From: Phocoena phocoena | Lineage: Eukaryota > Chordata > Mammalia > Artiodactyla > Phocoenidae | Assembly: GCF_963924675.1 (NCBI RefSeq) | Contig: NC_089220.1 | Location: forward strand, 86,493,168-86,557,167 | DNA: 64,000 nucleotides | Direction: 5' to 3' | Shown: in pieces, positions 1 through 13,300 of the stretch | How positions within the stretch are numbered: position 1 is the first letter of the stretch | Layout of the letters: every line of letters begins with the position of its first letter | Program-made: the position numbers and the translations under genes | Notes under the pieces: model-generated | Seen by the model: the letters and a program-made list of their open reading frames with translations, nothing else | Databases searched by the model: none | What the model was told of the DNA's origin: nothing

Positions 1-351
1 AGACTTACAGCACCACACCATTTTTACAAGGATGTTCCAGTCAGTCATAAAACAGTGCCAGCCTCCTCAGTCCTCTTTCACATCCCCTGGTTTTTCTTCT
101 GTTTTGTTTTGTTTTTAATTTTGGAAGGGCCAACCTCTTCACTGGTTCAAACACTGCCCCTTCTATTTTGAGAATTCCCTGGGGGAAGTAATACCATTGT
201 CTCCCAAGGTTACCCAACTCACTGGGTCACATTACTTGCAGTTGGGTAGGTCTTTCCTGGGTTTTACTCAAACCCCCCTTGCTGCAGTCTGAGCTCATTG
301 CACTCAGCAGAGATGGCGATGAGCCAACCACTATCTTCGGAATAACAACTC

Positions 352-600
352 ACCAGGGACTCAGGGCCGGAAGGTCATTCTGTCCCTCCAATACTGCACA
401 GCCTTCCAGAGCACACCCAGGGCCTGAGGCAATGACGACAGAAACACCAAGGATGCAATGTAGGACCCTGGCAGGCAGTGACAGAAGGAAAAAAAAAAAA
501 GCTCCAGACAATGATAATACAAACACACCGACAAAGAACGATGCACCCAAACAAACTCAGAGTCAGAGAGGGACAAGATGGCTCCCCTCAATTCGGGCGA
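352..600 (-). other. Candidate untranslated first exon of a leftward gene (TP53BP1 by synteny)
   Basis: On the minus strand, sequence downstream of the CpG island ends at a good splice donor (ctg followed by gtgagttg, at about 351). No TP53BP1 coding sequence is visible, so it would be a non-coding first exon. Support is only the donor, the promoter position and conserved gene order. Confidence 0.3.
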
Positions 601-1200
601 GGCTGCGGAATTGCCAGACAGCACTTATCCGGGAAATATCCTAACTAGAAGCTTCTTCTGGCGCCGAGGCAATAGACTCGCCCCTCCACCCGGCCCTCAG
701 AGCCCCCATCCCTACTCAAGTCAGAGTGGGAGCTCCCTCTGGAAAACGACTGGGGGCGAAGGGGGACAGCCACGCCCCCGCCCCCCAGGCACAGCGAAAC
801 CGCAGAGCCAGAGCACGCGGCCCCAGCCCGGCCCCTGCGGCGCCAACGGTCCGCCCCCTGACAGGCAGCAGCCAATGAGCGGCTCCTGCCGCCGGCCTTT
901 AAGAACCGCGCGCACTCTCCCTGCAGCGGATGCTGCCGGCCTAGCACTCCAACGGAGTTTCCATGGAGACCGAGGCTGGGCCCCGGCGGCCTTTCGACGT
1001 TGCCATGGAGACAAGTCCCGGGCTAGGGCTCCGAAGCCCCGGCTCTCTGCTGGCTCAGAACCCCGCGGAGCCGCTGTGCGAGGCCGGAGCCGCGGTGGCG
1101 GCGGCACGCTGGGACCTGCAGAAACACTCTTTGCTCATCGTGATCGGCGATATCGGTACAGAGAATCAGCTGAGGGCCGTTCGGGCCCACCTTGAGCAAG
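560..1200. promoter_or_regulatory. CpG island and likely bidirectional promoter upstream of MAP1A
   Basis: A GC- and CpG-rich block that begins near 570 and covers MAP1A exon 1. On the MAP1A side there are GC boxes near 771-789 and 850-858, a CCAAT box at 872-876 and a TATA-like tttaaga at 898-904. A start site around 925-935 would fit an ATG at 963. On the opposite side, a YY1-like GCCATCTTG on the minus strand (near 580) fits a leftward start. In human the divergent neighbour is TP53BP1; that identity is inferred from synteny. Confidence 0.65.
963..1200 (+). CDS. MAP1A: MAP1A coding exon 1 (long-isoform N-terminus)
   Basis: Opens at ATG 963, with a second in-frame ATG at 1005. It encodes a variable Ala/Pro-rich start followed by the conserved segment HSLLIVIGDIGTENQLR, which resembles the MAP1B N-terminus. 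It ends in phase 1 before a consensus donor gtgagc. It lies at the 3' edge of the CpG island, so the upstream promoter makes the long isoform. Confidence 0.88.
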
Positions 1201-4200
1201 GTGAGCTTGCTGTCCTGGCTGCGCTCGGGACATCCTCCATCCCGTGCTTCTCTGCCATGTGCATCCTCCATCCCTAGCGTGCACTTCCTGAGATCTGCGC
1301 ACCCTGTTAATCTGAATCATCAGCCCCTGTCACCTGCATCTTCAGTGTCACGCGTTCATATCCTCCCAAGCTGCCAACATCTCACATCTCCATCCTTCCC
1401 GCACACCCCATGGCGTTCGCAGTCTCCCTGAGGCAGGCGGGAGCGTGGAGGAGGGGGGAGCTGGGCAGTGCCTGGGTGGGGGGCCCTCTGGTTACACCCC
1501 TCCCTCCCGCAGTGTCTTGGGCCAGAGGTCCTGAAAGTCGTCACCATCCCGTGGAGAGTCCATGTCCCTACCTTAGTTTCTTCTTTAGGGCGTCTGAACA
1601 GGAACAGGGTGCGTTTTGAACGCCGCAGACAAATCTCAAATATCCCAGTGCCAGCGGCCAACCTGAGAGAGTGACCTTCGTGGCCACAAGCTCCTCAGTC
1701 CTCCACTGCCTGTGGCGCAGTGCTGCGGAGCCACCTGCGGGTGGAAGCATGCCGCGGGGGAGTGGAGGCAAGGAGGGGGCCACAGAAGGAGAGTGTAGAA
1801 TCCTACTTACCTGTATGGGGAAGGCAGTCCCTAGTATCTGGGAACGGGCCCTTGGGTGTCACTTCTGTCACAATTGGGCAACTGTGCAAGAAAATTCCTA
1901 CATACAAACTCATTAATGACCAAATTTAGCCTAAACTCTGCACTTCTCCCTCTGGCTCACCAAAGCCCAAGAAAGGCACAGGATGGGAGCTAGACATAGG
2001 CACTAGCCACATTTCTTAAAGACATCATTGAGGCTGATCATGGCAGCCGTCCTTATCCCCTCCCTCTCCTTACCCCTTCTGTGAGCTTGGAAATGCTCCC
2101 ACAAGTCCAATCCCTCTGACCTTATCTAGGTCCCTCTTTGTTTCTTTTTCTCTCACAGGGATTCTCTCCTGGAACATTGATTTATCATCCATTGACTTGA
2201 ACCAACAATTGAGACTCTTCATTACCCGGCATCTAGCTCACTTCTCCTCAGAGGTCAAAGGTTAGGACCAGTGTCATTTGTCTCAGTCCTTTGGGTGAGG
2301 GCTGGTCACAGAAGAGCAGAAGTCCACTCTCCCTGGCAGAACTGGCCTTGTGGGAAGTTTGGGTCAGGGAGGGAGGGACTCCTGAGAGGAAAGTTGTAAA
2401 GCTCCTTAACTATCCCCACATACCCAGTACATTTCGCAGACAGATGGTATGATGGTGGAGGAAGCCTGGAGAACATAATTTCTACCTGAGAAGAGGGTGG
2501 GTTATGGACAGCCACTGACATGCAGTAAGGGAACGTGGTACCTCTTGAGTGATCAGTCATCTCCCAAGTAAAAATTCCTTTTTTTTGTTTGTTCCCCTTT
2601 CTGTATGCCCTGGCCTCCTTGCTTCCCTTTGCAGAGACCCTTGAACCTCCCACTCACCTTCCCAGATCCTTGCTTAGCAGTTTCCCTCAGGCTGCACAGG
2701 CTCCAGGTTTCAGGGTTTCTGCCTCCTCCCTTGGCTCAGTCAACAGATGTCCAGAGCAGAGCAGAAACCTTGTACCAAAGGCTGATGAGCCCATGAAATC
2801 CAGAGTAGAAGCAGGGTTTCCTGGATTTACTGCTGCAAGAACTAGTCATACTTTGAGGTTTGGCACTGAGATCAAAGTTCACAGGATGCAGCTTCCCATT
2901 CTGCTGTGTGGGAGAAATGGTCAGGAATTTGAGAAAATAATATTTTAGGAGTTATTATTCCACAACAATATCTGTGGGGAGACTGCAGAAAGCCCTACAC
3001 CCCATTATAAAAGTGCTGGGCATCTGCTCATGTTATTGGTAAATGTTGACAAACCAATTCATACACCAGTGTCTTTACGGAATATAAATCCACCCAACTC
3101 AACAGTCACTGCCATCAAATGACTGAATTCGTATCTTATACAGATAATTCTCAATTATCCAGCATAATAGATAGTCACTTCCCTTCTTTTCCTGCTCCTC
3201 CTGCTAACTGCCACATGGCTGGTCATTTCCCTGATCACCTACTCCTCTGCTGCTCCTGGAGAGAGAAGACATGGTTAATATGACGAATGCTCCATTATCT
3301 TAGGAATATGTGCAGCATTTTTAAAATGTGAGTCTGGCATCTTCTTGATGTGACTGGCTTCCTATGAAGGTAACCAGTCACTGTTTTGAGACTGCCTTCT
3401 GTTTAGTATTACTCATTTCTTGGCTTCCTCTATTAGCTCTAATAATTTTAAAATCAACAGTTTTACCACTTGATTAATCCTAGGAGCTTTGGTGCAAGGC
3501 TGGATAAAGGGACGGCAGCATGAAATTAATGACTGAACTGAAGTTTGGGGAGTATCTGCTGATGTTATTAATTCACACTGAATTCTCCAACCTTGTCCTT
3601 TTGGACACGGATGTAAGAGTAGGATGCCTTCTGGAACGATGTAAGAATGAATAGAACTTAAACAAAAACACCTAGCCGTTCTTCAGATTAAGACTTGGGG
3701 ATGCTTGGGAAAACACTTACAGGGAGATGCGTAGTTACTCTCAGGGACCTCTCAGAAAAAAGCACTGATATACAAGCACCTACTAGATCTTCTCAAGCAG
3801 AGTTTTACCATGGTGTTCTCAAGAGGCTTAGGGCCATTATACCCAAGATCAGGGCTTACTTTTGAGTTTTTTTATGTTTGGACATTTTCATGGTGGCCTG
3901 TGTATGTCCCGGGAGAATAGTGGAGAATTTCCTGGAAAACCCCACAAGGCCCAAGACAGCCACAGCCCCACCCCTGCTGGCTCCTCTTTCAGCTGTCCCC
4001 GCAAACAACAGCCCAGAGCAGCTGCAGACACTTCCCCTCCCTTCAGCCTCCATTAGTGGGGAGGCAAAGGGAACCAGGCTGCTGGGATGGGCTCAGTGGA
4101 ATATGCTAGTACCTTATGATTTAATCCTTTCTGCCCACCCCATAGGCTGGGCCACCATCCCTCTCACTTCTCCTCAAGCCCTGGGCCAAAATGTTGAAAA

Positions 4201-4299
4201 GGAGGACAAAAATTTATCTTGCTATGATAGGGAGAGTGTAATCATTCCTGCCACCTGCCACTACCCCCTACACACACACACGCACGCACGCACGCGCGT

Positions 4300-4344
<45 letters not shown>

Positions 4345-7300
4345 AGGAGGGGACCCTTTGATGGAGCGTCAGTGGCCCAGCTCCTTCTAGTGGTCAAATG
4401 TGGTAAAGGCTTTGTACCACTTTTGTCTCCAGTGGTGACTTGGAGCCTTCCTTTCTAACTCCTGCAAAAAAATCTGGAGCTTCTAAGCATTTTAAAACAA
4501 ACCCAGAAACGACTAGAACAGTGGGAAACTGAGCTTAAATAACACTCTAATACTACTTCTACTATTGGGCACATATAAGAAAGGGAGAGGGCTTCATAAT
4601 TTATAATTCATGATGGATATTCTAGGACTAAAAAAACACAGGCTGAAGGACCAGTTTGGAAGCCTTCTGTCTGACTCTGCATCACCACTGATGCACTCAC
4701 TCAGGAAGTGTTAGTTCCTTTACTTCTGCAAACATGAAGACTATTGTGAATTAATACAACAGCTCATTGGCCCCTAGAACTGGGTTTTGCATTGCTGTCA
4801 GAAATAGGAAAGGAGGGACATGAAGAGTATTTTAAGTCCCTTCCTGCAGGCACCTCCCAGGCACCTGGGTTTACCTGGGAGCTAAGTTACTCTAGAGTTG
4901 AGATTCTGGTTTAGGATTTCCCTGATCACCTAGGTGACCTCTCATAAATCTTCCACAAAAGGGAGACAGACTTCCAGTGGTATTTGTGCATTGCAGGTTT
5001 AGGATTCTAGGAATGAAGGACTTTTTCATCTTTTATGTCATTCACTCCTCATAGCATTGTTGGAGGATGGTACTAATATTACACTCATTTTATAATTCAG
5101 GAAGCAAGCTTTCAGAGGGCTTAAGTGGCTTGTTGAAAAGCATGATTAGTAAAATGGTGGAGAGGGGTCTCAAATCCAGGACTTGCGATCTCACTTTGTG
5201 TCTGAGCTCAGGCCTCCCTCTCATCTTTGGCGTCTCACCATTTCATTGCAGCAGAGCCAAGGAACACAGCGGGTGGAGGTGTGGTTGTGGTGAGTGGCTG
5301 TTCAGAGGGTGAAGGCTGAAGGAAAACTCCACTGTGAGTTGGAACCTTGCCCAGGGTGTGGCCCTTGGGGGTAACAGCTGAGAATAAGGGTGGGCTCTGC
5401 GTTGGGCTGAGAAATGTTATTTTGTTCTCAAGCTACATATCTACTCAAGTTTCCCTCTTTGCACACTCCAGAAAGCTCCAGAAAGCAGGGAGGAGATGGA
5501 AGGTTTGAGGTGGGAGGAAATAAGAACTATGAAGTTGCAGAAAGGAGGTGTTTCCCCTTTGTGATGTTCAGAACTCAGCCTGGTTTGTGTTGTATATCTC
5601 TGTAGCTGGCCTCCTCTATCCAAGTGGGGCTGTTGCCATGTTGCTGCTTTGCATCCCCGGATCTCAGCAAGGATTCCTCCCCCTCTGGAGTCCCCCTCCC
5701 CCCCTTGCACTGGTGACTCAGCTCCTCCTCTCCTCCGGTGGCAGTTTAGGGGGGATGGGGATGCTGAGAGCACAGACTATTTTGGCTTCTCTGACCTTCA
5801 AAAGCTGCTCTTGGCAGCCAGGGGCAAGGGTGGGGCTGGTGCTGGGCTAAGAGTGGGTGGATGTCATTGTGAGGAAGGCAGTAGGAATCGGCCAGGACTG
5901 GGGAGGGATGATGGAAGGGAAGAGGGCAGGGGGACATGAGCATTGCCCCGTTGGAACTGAGTGCTGGAGCTCTCCAGGTCCTCTCTTTGAGTCCTAGAGC
6001 ACGTGTCACCAAATCTGAGACAGGGGTAGAGACTAAGGGAAACAGGGCCAATGTTAGAAGGATTAAGATCCTATAAAATGGAGACATCAAAGAGACATAG
6101 CAAAGTGCAGAGACAAGGAGAACAGGGACCCAACACCCTACAAAGTCATTACAAGATCTTTTTAGTCCAAAGAGTACTTTCTGTGACATTTAATAATTGG
6201 CCTAGAGTAAGAAAATCTTGTACGCCTGGGGCCCTGGTGATTTTCCTTCATCCCTTTAACTATTTCACTGAAAGGCAGAAAGTGCCCTGAATCTTCAGAA
6301 AATGCCTCTTCATACCCAATGACCAAGAATCCCAAGTATCAGTGCCTGTGTGGTTGCTGTGCTGTGCTGCATCGGCACAGAATTGTATGCGGTCTTAGGG
6401 CCCCTGTGCCCCACCCCCGATGGGCTAGAGATGGACTAAGGACCATGTGTCCACTCCAGGATTTCAAACTACCCTCCAACCTAAAATGAGACTTATTTCT
6501 GCACTCCCACCCCATTTCTACAGCTGTGGCTCAGAAGCCAGCAGAGCTCAGCGCAACTCCCTCCCTTCAGTCGTCCCCAGCCTTCTCAAGTAGTCCCCCC
6601 TCACTCCTACCCCATGCTCTCAGGCCCCCAGCCTCTTTGTCTCCTGCTCCTCCAGGGATTGAAGGTCACTCCCTGAGTCTGAGGGGAGAGGCAGCAGATG
6701 GTTCCAGAGAGAAGGGGGGAGGGCCCAAGCAGCCCATACCTCCTACGTCCCCCCGGTATGCAGCACAGGACTTTGGTCTTTTGGCTGATGCTAAAAGAAT
6801 ATTTCTTAACTAAGCGGGGTTGGGGGAGAAGGGCCCTGTGGGCCATTGGAGACCACCCTGGCTCTGAGCTGCTAGACAACTCCTCAGGTCCCAGCCAAGC
6901 AGAAGCACCAGATCACTGACATTGTGAAGGCAAAGAAACAGTTAAGTCTCCAGTGCCTCGTCATGGACCAGCCCCTCTTCCCCGCCCTGGCGCCGCCCTC
7001 ACCATCAAGCGCCCCCCCCCCCCACTCCCACCCCTAGTGCCGCAGACTCGTCCCCGAAGCTGCCGGCTGAGGCCGGAGCCACAGCCTCGATGAGGGTCTC
7101 TCTCCCACACCCCAGGGTAAGAACCGAACCGAACTAAAGGGCTTGGCGTGGGGCACGGGGGATGCTGTGATAGGGAGGTGGGATGCGGGTAATGGGAAGG
7201 GAGTTGATACCTCATCTGGTGTGTCTGGAACTAGCCCAGCGGGGTGGGCAGGGTGGGGGAACAGAGAGAGGAGATGAACTGGCTGTGGGGCCAGCCTGGA

Positions 7301-10300
7301 CCCAGAACCAGGTGGAAGCCAATGGGGCCGGGGCCGGGACCGTGACAGGCCACCTCGCGGGCTGAGCTGGGCTGAGCTGAGCTGGGAGCCAGCCGCCTAG
7401 GGGCAGCCGCAGAGGGTGGTGTCACTGGCTCTGCCCCGAGGCCTGGGGCTCTGGTGGCGTTTGGGGGCTCTGTCTTTGGTGGGGGCAGAAGAATCTGAGG
7501 GAAAGGCGGATGTTATGGGAAGGCACCTGATGGGAGGGTCTCTGGGTGTCAGCTGCTAGATTGCTCAGCTGCTCTTATGCTGGGGGGTGAACGGGACTGC
7601 GAGTTTTTGCCAAGTATGGGAAGGTGGGGACACTATGGAAAAGAAGGAAGGAAAGGGTCATTAAGACGTGGCATGCGACTCCTCACAGACCAAAACCTAT
7701 TTGCAGCGTGCTCCCCACACCCATTCCCTGCGACGAGCTTGAAACTTGGGCTGTGAGCCCCCCTTTCTGGCTCCCTCCGGGGATGGAGAGGCCGCTCCGG
7801 AGATTGAAAGCACTCCCTCCGCAGCAGCTGCCCCGCATTCCCCGTCCTGTCAACCCCACAGGTTCCCAGTCACAGCCTCCCACCCCACCTCATCTCTGCT
7901 TCCCTTCCCAAGATGGGGGCTCTGAACAGAGAAGCCAGTTCCTTCTCCCTCTCTGCGTCCCCCCGCTCCCCGCCCCCCGTGTAGAGGCAGCCAAGAAAAT
8001 GACTTGTCATGCTGGTGGGGGGGGTGGGGGTGGGGGCGGAGCTGGAGCCTGAGCTCAGCGCGCACACTCACACTCGCGCACACACTGCGGCAGTCTGCAG
8101 CTGCCCGGGCGCCCCCCCCCTCCCCGGCCGCCTCCCTGCGGAGACACCTGCCCTCCCGCCCGCTCAGCCTCAGCACCCGCAGCCCACCCCCCAGCCCCAT
8201 CTCTGGCAAAGGGACGGGCCCCTGCCTCACCAGGTGTCCTCTCCGAAGAAGGAGGGAAGACAAGTCAATTGCCTCCAGTGGGATCGCGGGTGGTGGGGGG
8301 GTGTAGAAGAGAGAAACAGGGCTTTCCGCCAGGCCTGAAAAGGAGGAGCACAAGGTGTAAACCGTGTAGTTGCCAGTCACAGCCTGAGAGCACATGGGTG
8401 AGGGGCAGGGTCTTGCGCCAAGGCAAGTACTGGGATCAGAGAGGTCTATGGTTATAAGCCAGTCTAGGGGACTGCAGGGAATGGTAGACTGGGGAAGGCA
8501 GGTAGTAGATAGAAAGCAAATCCATCCGTGCCCCCGATCTTTCTCTTTCTGGCCCTCCTAGTTCAAATGTGTGACCTTGTGTGTTCGTGGTGCGTGTGGC
8601 GGGTGGGTGTGGGGGGAGAGGAACTGCCCTTCTAAGCTAAACTGCTTAGAGCTAGCCTAGGGCCAGCGGCTCCCCGAACCGTGGTGTATCCCTCATCCCT
8701 CACCTGCCCAAGCCCTGCCCGTGCGTGTCTCTGAGGTGCTTCTCATCCTCTGAACCGACCTCAAAGTGTCCCTCAACTCCCAAGTTAATAGAAAAGAACG
8801 CTTGAACTCCTCATGGGCCCCACCTACCCTGTGCGGGGCTTGTTCTTCTGACACCATCCCTAGTTCATTTCCCCCGCAGCTGCAACTGCAGCCCGGTGCT
8901 GCCAGATCTGCCTGATCCTGGCACCATCGCTCTTCCGCTTAACAAAGGCCCTGGCCCCAGGGTCCTCTTGTCTGAGCCCCAGAAAGAGGAGAGAGCGCTG
9001 GGTCACAGAAGAGGGTCTGGGGGACAGGTTATGTGTCCTCCCACCAATATCCTCCAGACAGCCCACTCCCCAGACCATCTGCTCAACTCCATGTTTGTAA
9101 GGTAAATCCACTGTGTGCTGCAGTTGGTAAGGGCAGGAGCGGGATGGCAGCATCCTTCTTCAGGATCTCCTGTCTAACCTGGCGCTTTTTTTCTTTGCTG
9201 CATTGCTTGGTGTTTCATGTGAGCCTGGATAAGGGAAGTAGAGAGGGGATGGTGTATTATGTTCCTCCATAGCCTGGGGAATACTCTGAACCTCTCCTGC
9301 CTTATCTGTTTCTTGTTTGTGAATCCCAGACTCCCCTCTCCATGACAGAAGGCCCACAGGAGAGGTGCAAGGATGAGAGGAGAAACTGTTTGAAAGGGAT
9401 GGGTTGTGGGGAGTGAACCAGGTCTTTCTGGAGCCTGGGGACATGAAGGTGAGGTGGGATGGGGAGCTGTGAAACCTTTGGTGGTGGAAACAGTATGATT
9501 GTGTGCATGTTTGTGAGTGCAGGCTCGGCCTCTGAGGAACCAGAGCACAGAACAAGAGGTCCTATTTCTCCTCTGCATTGTAACCAACCCCCAAGGGTTT
9601 AGATAGCATAGACTTTCTGAGTCTTTTCGAATGGGACTTCTGGCCTTGGATGGGTGTTTGAAAGGAGGATGAGGAGTCTGTACTCACTGCACAGAAGCAC
9701 CCATCTCCTTATTTCCAGGCACTCTGGCAAGAAAGCCCAGGGCAGAGGCAAGCTAGTGAGGACAGAGCTGAGTGAGGACCATCCTCCGAGAGGCCCTCCC
9801 TTCAGCTGAGCCCCGCCCCCCCATCCCCAGGCAGCACCAGGAGCTTAGTGCTCGAGAGGGACAGACAGGGACAAAAGGTTCTTGTCTCCAGGGCAGTCTG
9901 AGGCGGGAGTTCCAGGCAGAGGGGGTGGCAGATGAAGGGAGGGAGAAGACAGCCATTGTGGGAGAGGGGAGGAGGAAACCCTGAAAGGGAAGGGCTGCAG
10001 GAGCCAGTCCCTAGACCTTACTCAGCAGTAGCCAGAGTGGCAGGATCTCAGGATAAGCAGGCTCCTCTTTCCCCTAAGCCCTATTTTCTGACAGTGCATT
10101 CTTTCCTCTCCTGCCCTACACAATGCCTCTCCATTTTAGTCTATACCCACTTCCTTCAGTACAAATTCCTGCATCTCTCCCTCAGGCCAGAGGACCCTCT
10201 GCCACCAGAGTGAGATCCTAGAGACCATCGTCCTGGTAAACCCCAGTGCCGACAGCATCAGCTCTGAGGTAAGGCCAGGGCCTGTGCTTTGCCACAAGGG

Positions 10301-13300
10301 CCTGTTGAAAGTGCCATAACCCACCCTTGCCAGTGCTACTGCTGTAAGGCCAGGAATTCCCGGACTTGGCTTTGAGCCATCCTCTCTCTGCCATCTAAGC
10401 TGCCTCACAATCCCAGCCCCATCCTGGAGGTGCTGTGGGGCTACCAGTGGGGAGCGTGTCCTTGCAGAACTGAGGGGGACCAGGAACATTCTGTGCCCTT
10501 CCCTGGGCTTCCTCTCTCTGTGACCAGTCCTCTCCTTCCACTCTAGGTTCACCACCTCCTTAGCAGCCCATCAGCTCACAAACTACTGATCTTGAGTGGG
10601 CAAAGTTTAGAGCCTGGGGGAGACCTCATCCTACAGAGTGGCACCTACTCCTATCAAAACTTTGCCCAGGTCCTTCAAAACCCAGAGGTAAGTTCTATGT
10701 CTGAGTGTCTAGGAGGAACAGAACATGGGGTAGGACTAGAGCTGTGGGGAGGGATCCAAGGAAGGGAAAATCCCACATTCCTTGACCACCAGGGATGCTG
10801 GCAGAATGGTAGGAGATCACCTCAGAGAGAGATGGAGATTAGCAGATTGAGTCTGAGTTGGCTTGCGATAACCCCAATGACCTGATCAGCCTTCTATCTC
10901 CCCTTCATCTAGATTGCCCAATTGCTCAGCAATAGAGACCCTGGGATCCAGGCTTTCCTCACTGTGTCCTGCTTAGGGGAGGGTGATTGGAGCCACCTGG
11001 GACTATCCAGTTCCCAAGAGACCCTGCACCTCCGGCTAAACCCTGAGCCCATGCTGCCCACCATGGATGGCGTGGCTGAGTTCTCCGAGTACGTCTCTGA
11101 GACCGTGGATGTGCCATCCCCCTTTGACCTGCTGGAGCCCCCCACCTCAGGGGGCTTCCTCAAGCTCTCCAAGCCATGCTGCTACATCTTCCCTGGCGGC
11201 CGCGGGGACTCTGCCCTCTTTGCCGTTAATGGTTTCAACATCCTGGTGGATGGTGGCTCTGATCGCAAGTCCTGCTTCTGGAAGCTGGTGCGGCACCTGG
11301 ACCGCATTGACTCCGTGCTGCTCACACACATCGGGGCAGACAACCTGCCAGGCATCAACGGACTCCTGCAGCGCAAAGTGGCAGAACTGGAGGAGGAGCA
11401 GTCCCAGGGATCTAGCAGCTACAGTGACTGGGTGAAGAACCTCATCTCCCCCGAGCTTGGAGTCGTCTTCTTCAACGTGCCCGATAAGCTGCGGCTGCCT
11501 GATGCCTCGCGGAAGGCCAAGCGCAGCATTGAGGAGGCCTGCCTCACTCTGCAGCACTTAAACCGCCTAGGCATCCAGGCCGAGCCCCTCTACCGTGTGG
11601 TCAGCAACACCATCGAGCCGCTGACCCTCTTCCACAAGATGGGTGTGGGCCGCCTGGACATGTACGTCCTCAACCCTGTCAAGGATAGCAAGGAGATGCA
11701 GTTCCTCATGCAAAAGTGGGCAGGCAACAGTAAAGCTAAGACAGGCATTGTGCTGGCTAGTGGGAAGGAGGCTGAGATCTCAGTGCCCTACCTGACCTCC
11801 ATCACTGCTCTGGTGGTCTGGCTACCAGCCAACCCCACTGAGAAGATTGTGCGCGTGCTTTTTCCAGGGAATGCTCCCCAGAACAAGATCTTGGAGGGCC
11901 TGGAAAAGCTTCGACACCTGGACTTCTTGCGCTACCCCGTGGCCACGCAGAAGGAGCTGGCCACTGGGGCTGTGCCTGCCAACCTCAAACCCAGCAAAAT
12001 CAAACAGCGGGCTGATAGCAAGGAGAGCCTCAAGGCCACAACCAAGACAGCCGTGGGCAAGCTGGCCAAACGGGAGGAGGTGGCCGAAGAGGGAGCCAAG
12101 GAGGCCCGCTCAGAACTGGCCAAGGAGTTAGCCAAGACAGAGAAGAAGGTAAAGGAGTCATCTGAGAAGCCCCCAGAGAAGCCTGCCAAGCCTGAGAGGG
12201 TGAGGACAGAGTCGAGTGAGGCACTGAAGGCAGAGAAGCGAAAGCTGATCAAAGACAAGGTGGGGAAGAAGCACCTGAAAGAAAAGATATCAAAGCTGGA
12301 AGAGAAAAAAGACAAAGAGAAGAAAGAGATCAAGAAGGAGAGGAAGGAGCTCAAGAAGGATGAAGGAAGGAAGGAGGAAAAGAAGGATGCCAAGAAGGAG
12401 GAGAAGAGGAAAGATACCAAACCTGAGGTCAAAAAGATTTCCAAGCCAGACCTGAAGCCCTTTACCCCTGAGGTACGTAAGACCCTCTACAAAGCCAAGG
12501 CCCCCGGCAGAGTCAAGATGGAGAAGAGCCGGGCTGCCCGTGGGGAGAAGGAGCTGTCCTCTGAGCCCCGGACACCCCCAGCCCAAAAGGGGGCTGCACC
12601 ATTCCCAACAAGGGAGCTGGCCTTGTCTTCACCAGAGGATCTCACACAGGACTTCGAGGAGTTGAAGCGTGAGGAGACGGGGTTGCTGGCTGAACAAAGG
12701 GACACAGGACTAGGAGAGAAACCACTCCCCCCAGACACTGCAGAGGAGGGACTCCCAAGCACAGTGGCCCCGGGGGCACCACCCTCTGTCCCAGGGCTGG
12801 AACCAGAAGAGCCTGTGATAAAGGAGAAAGAGGCTGTCCCAGACATCCCTGAGGAACAAGGCAGCAAGGACAGAGGCCCAGACTCTGGGGCTGAAACAGA
12901 GAAAGAGAGAGCCCCCTGGGAGGATAAAAAGGCAAAGGAATCAGAGGGGCTCCCCAACAGAAAAGAAGCCAGAGAGGAAAGTCAACCTGAGGTAAAGGAG
13001 GATGTGATAGAGAAGGCTGAGTTAGAGGAAATGGAGGAGCTGCACCCTTCAGATGAGGAGGAAGAGGAAGAGACAAAGGCTGAGGGTTTTTACCAAAAAC
13101 ATATGCAAGAAGCCTTGCAGGTAACGCCAAGGGGCAGGGAGGCTCTCGGGGGCCAGGAACTAGGACTCCAAGGCAAGGCCCCTGAGAAGGAGACCTCGTC
13201 ATTCCTAAGTAGCCTGGCCACCCCTGCAGGAGCCACTGAGCACGTCTCTTACATCCAGGACGAGACAATCCCTGGCTACTCAGAGACCGAGCAGACTATC

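Larger units (their letters stand above)
2261..10185 (+). other. MAP1A: MAP1A intron 2
   Basis: A 7.9 kb intron. It contains an old MIR-like SINE near 5035-5190, a CA/CG alternating microsatellite at 4270-4340, and a GC-rich block from about 7000 to 8350. Notably it has no CHR SINE or L1, unlike the rest of the window. The many short open frames in it have no coding character. Confidence 0.7.

Noticed and set aside
578..1195. 205-codon plus-strand frame over the CpG island
   Set aside because: Overlaps MAP1A exon 1 in another frame. It is rich in Pro/Arg/Gly as expected from GC-rich DNA and has no family resemblance.
10922..11062. TTG at 10922 as start of the large MAP1A frame
   Set aside because: Nothing supports a TTG start. 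This sequence is internal to exon 5 of the long isoform; the short isoform starts at ATG 11063.
11932..12586. Minus-strand Ser/Phe/Leu-rich frames opposite the Lys/Glu region
   Set aside because: Reverse complement of Lys/Glu codons always gives Phe/Leu/Ser runs; the plus-strand MAP1A reading explains the sequence.
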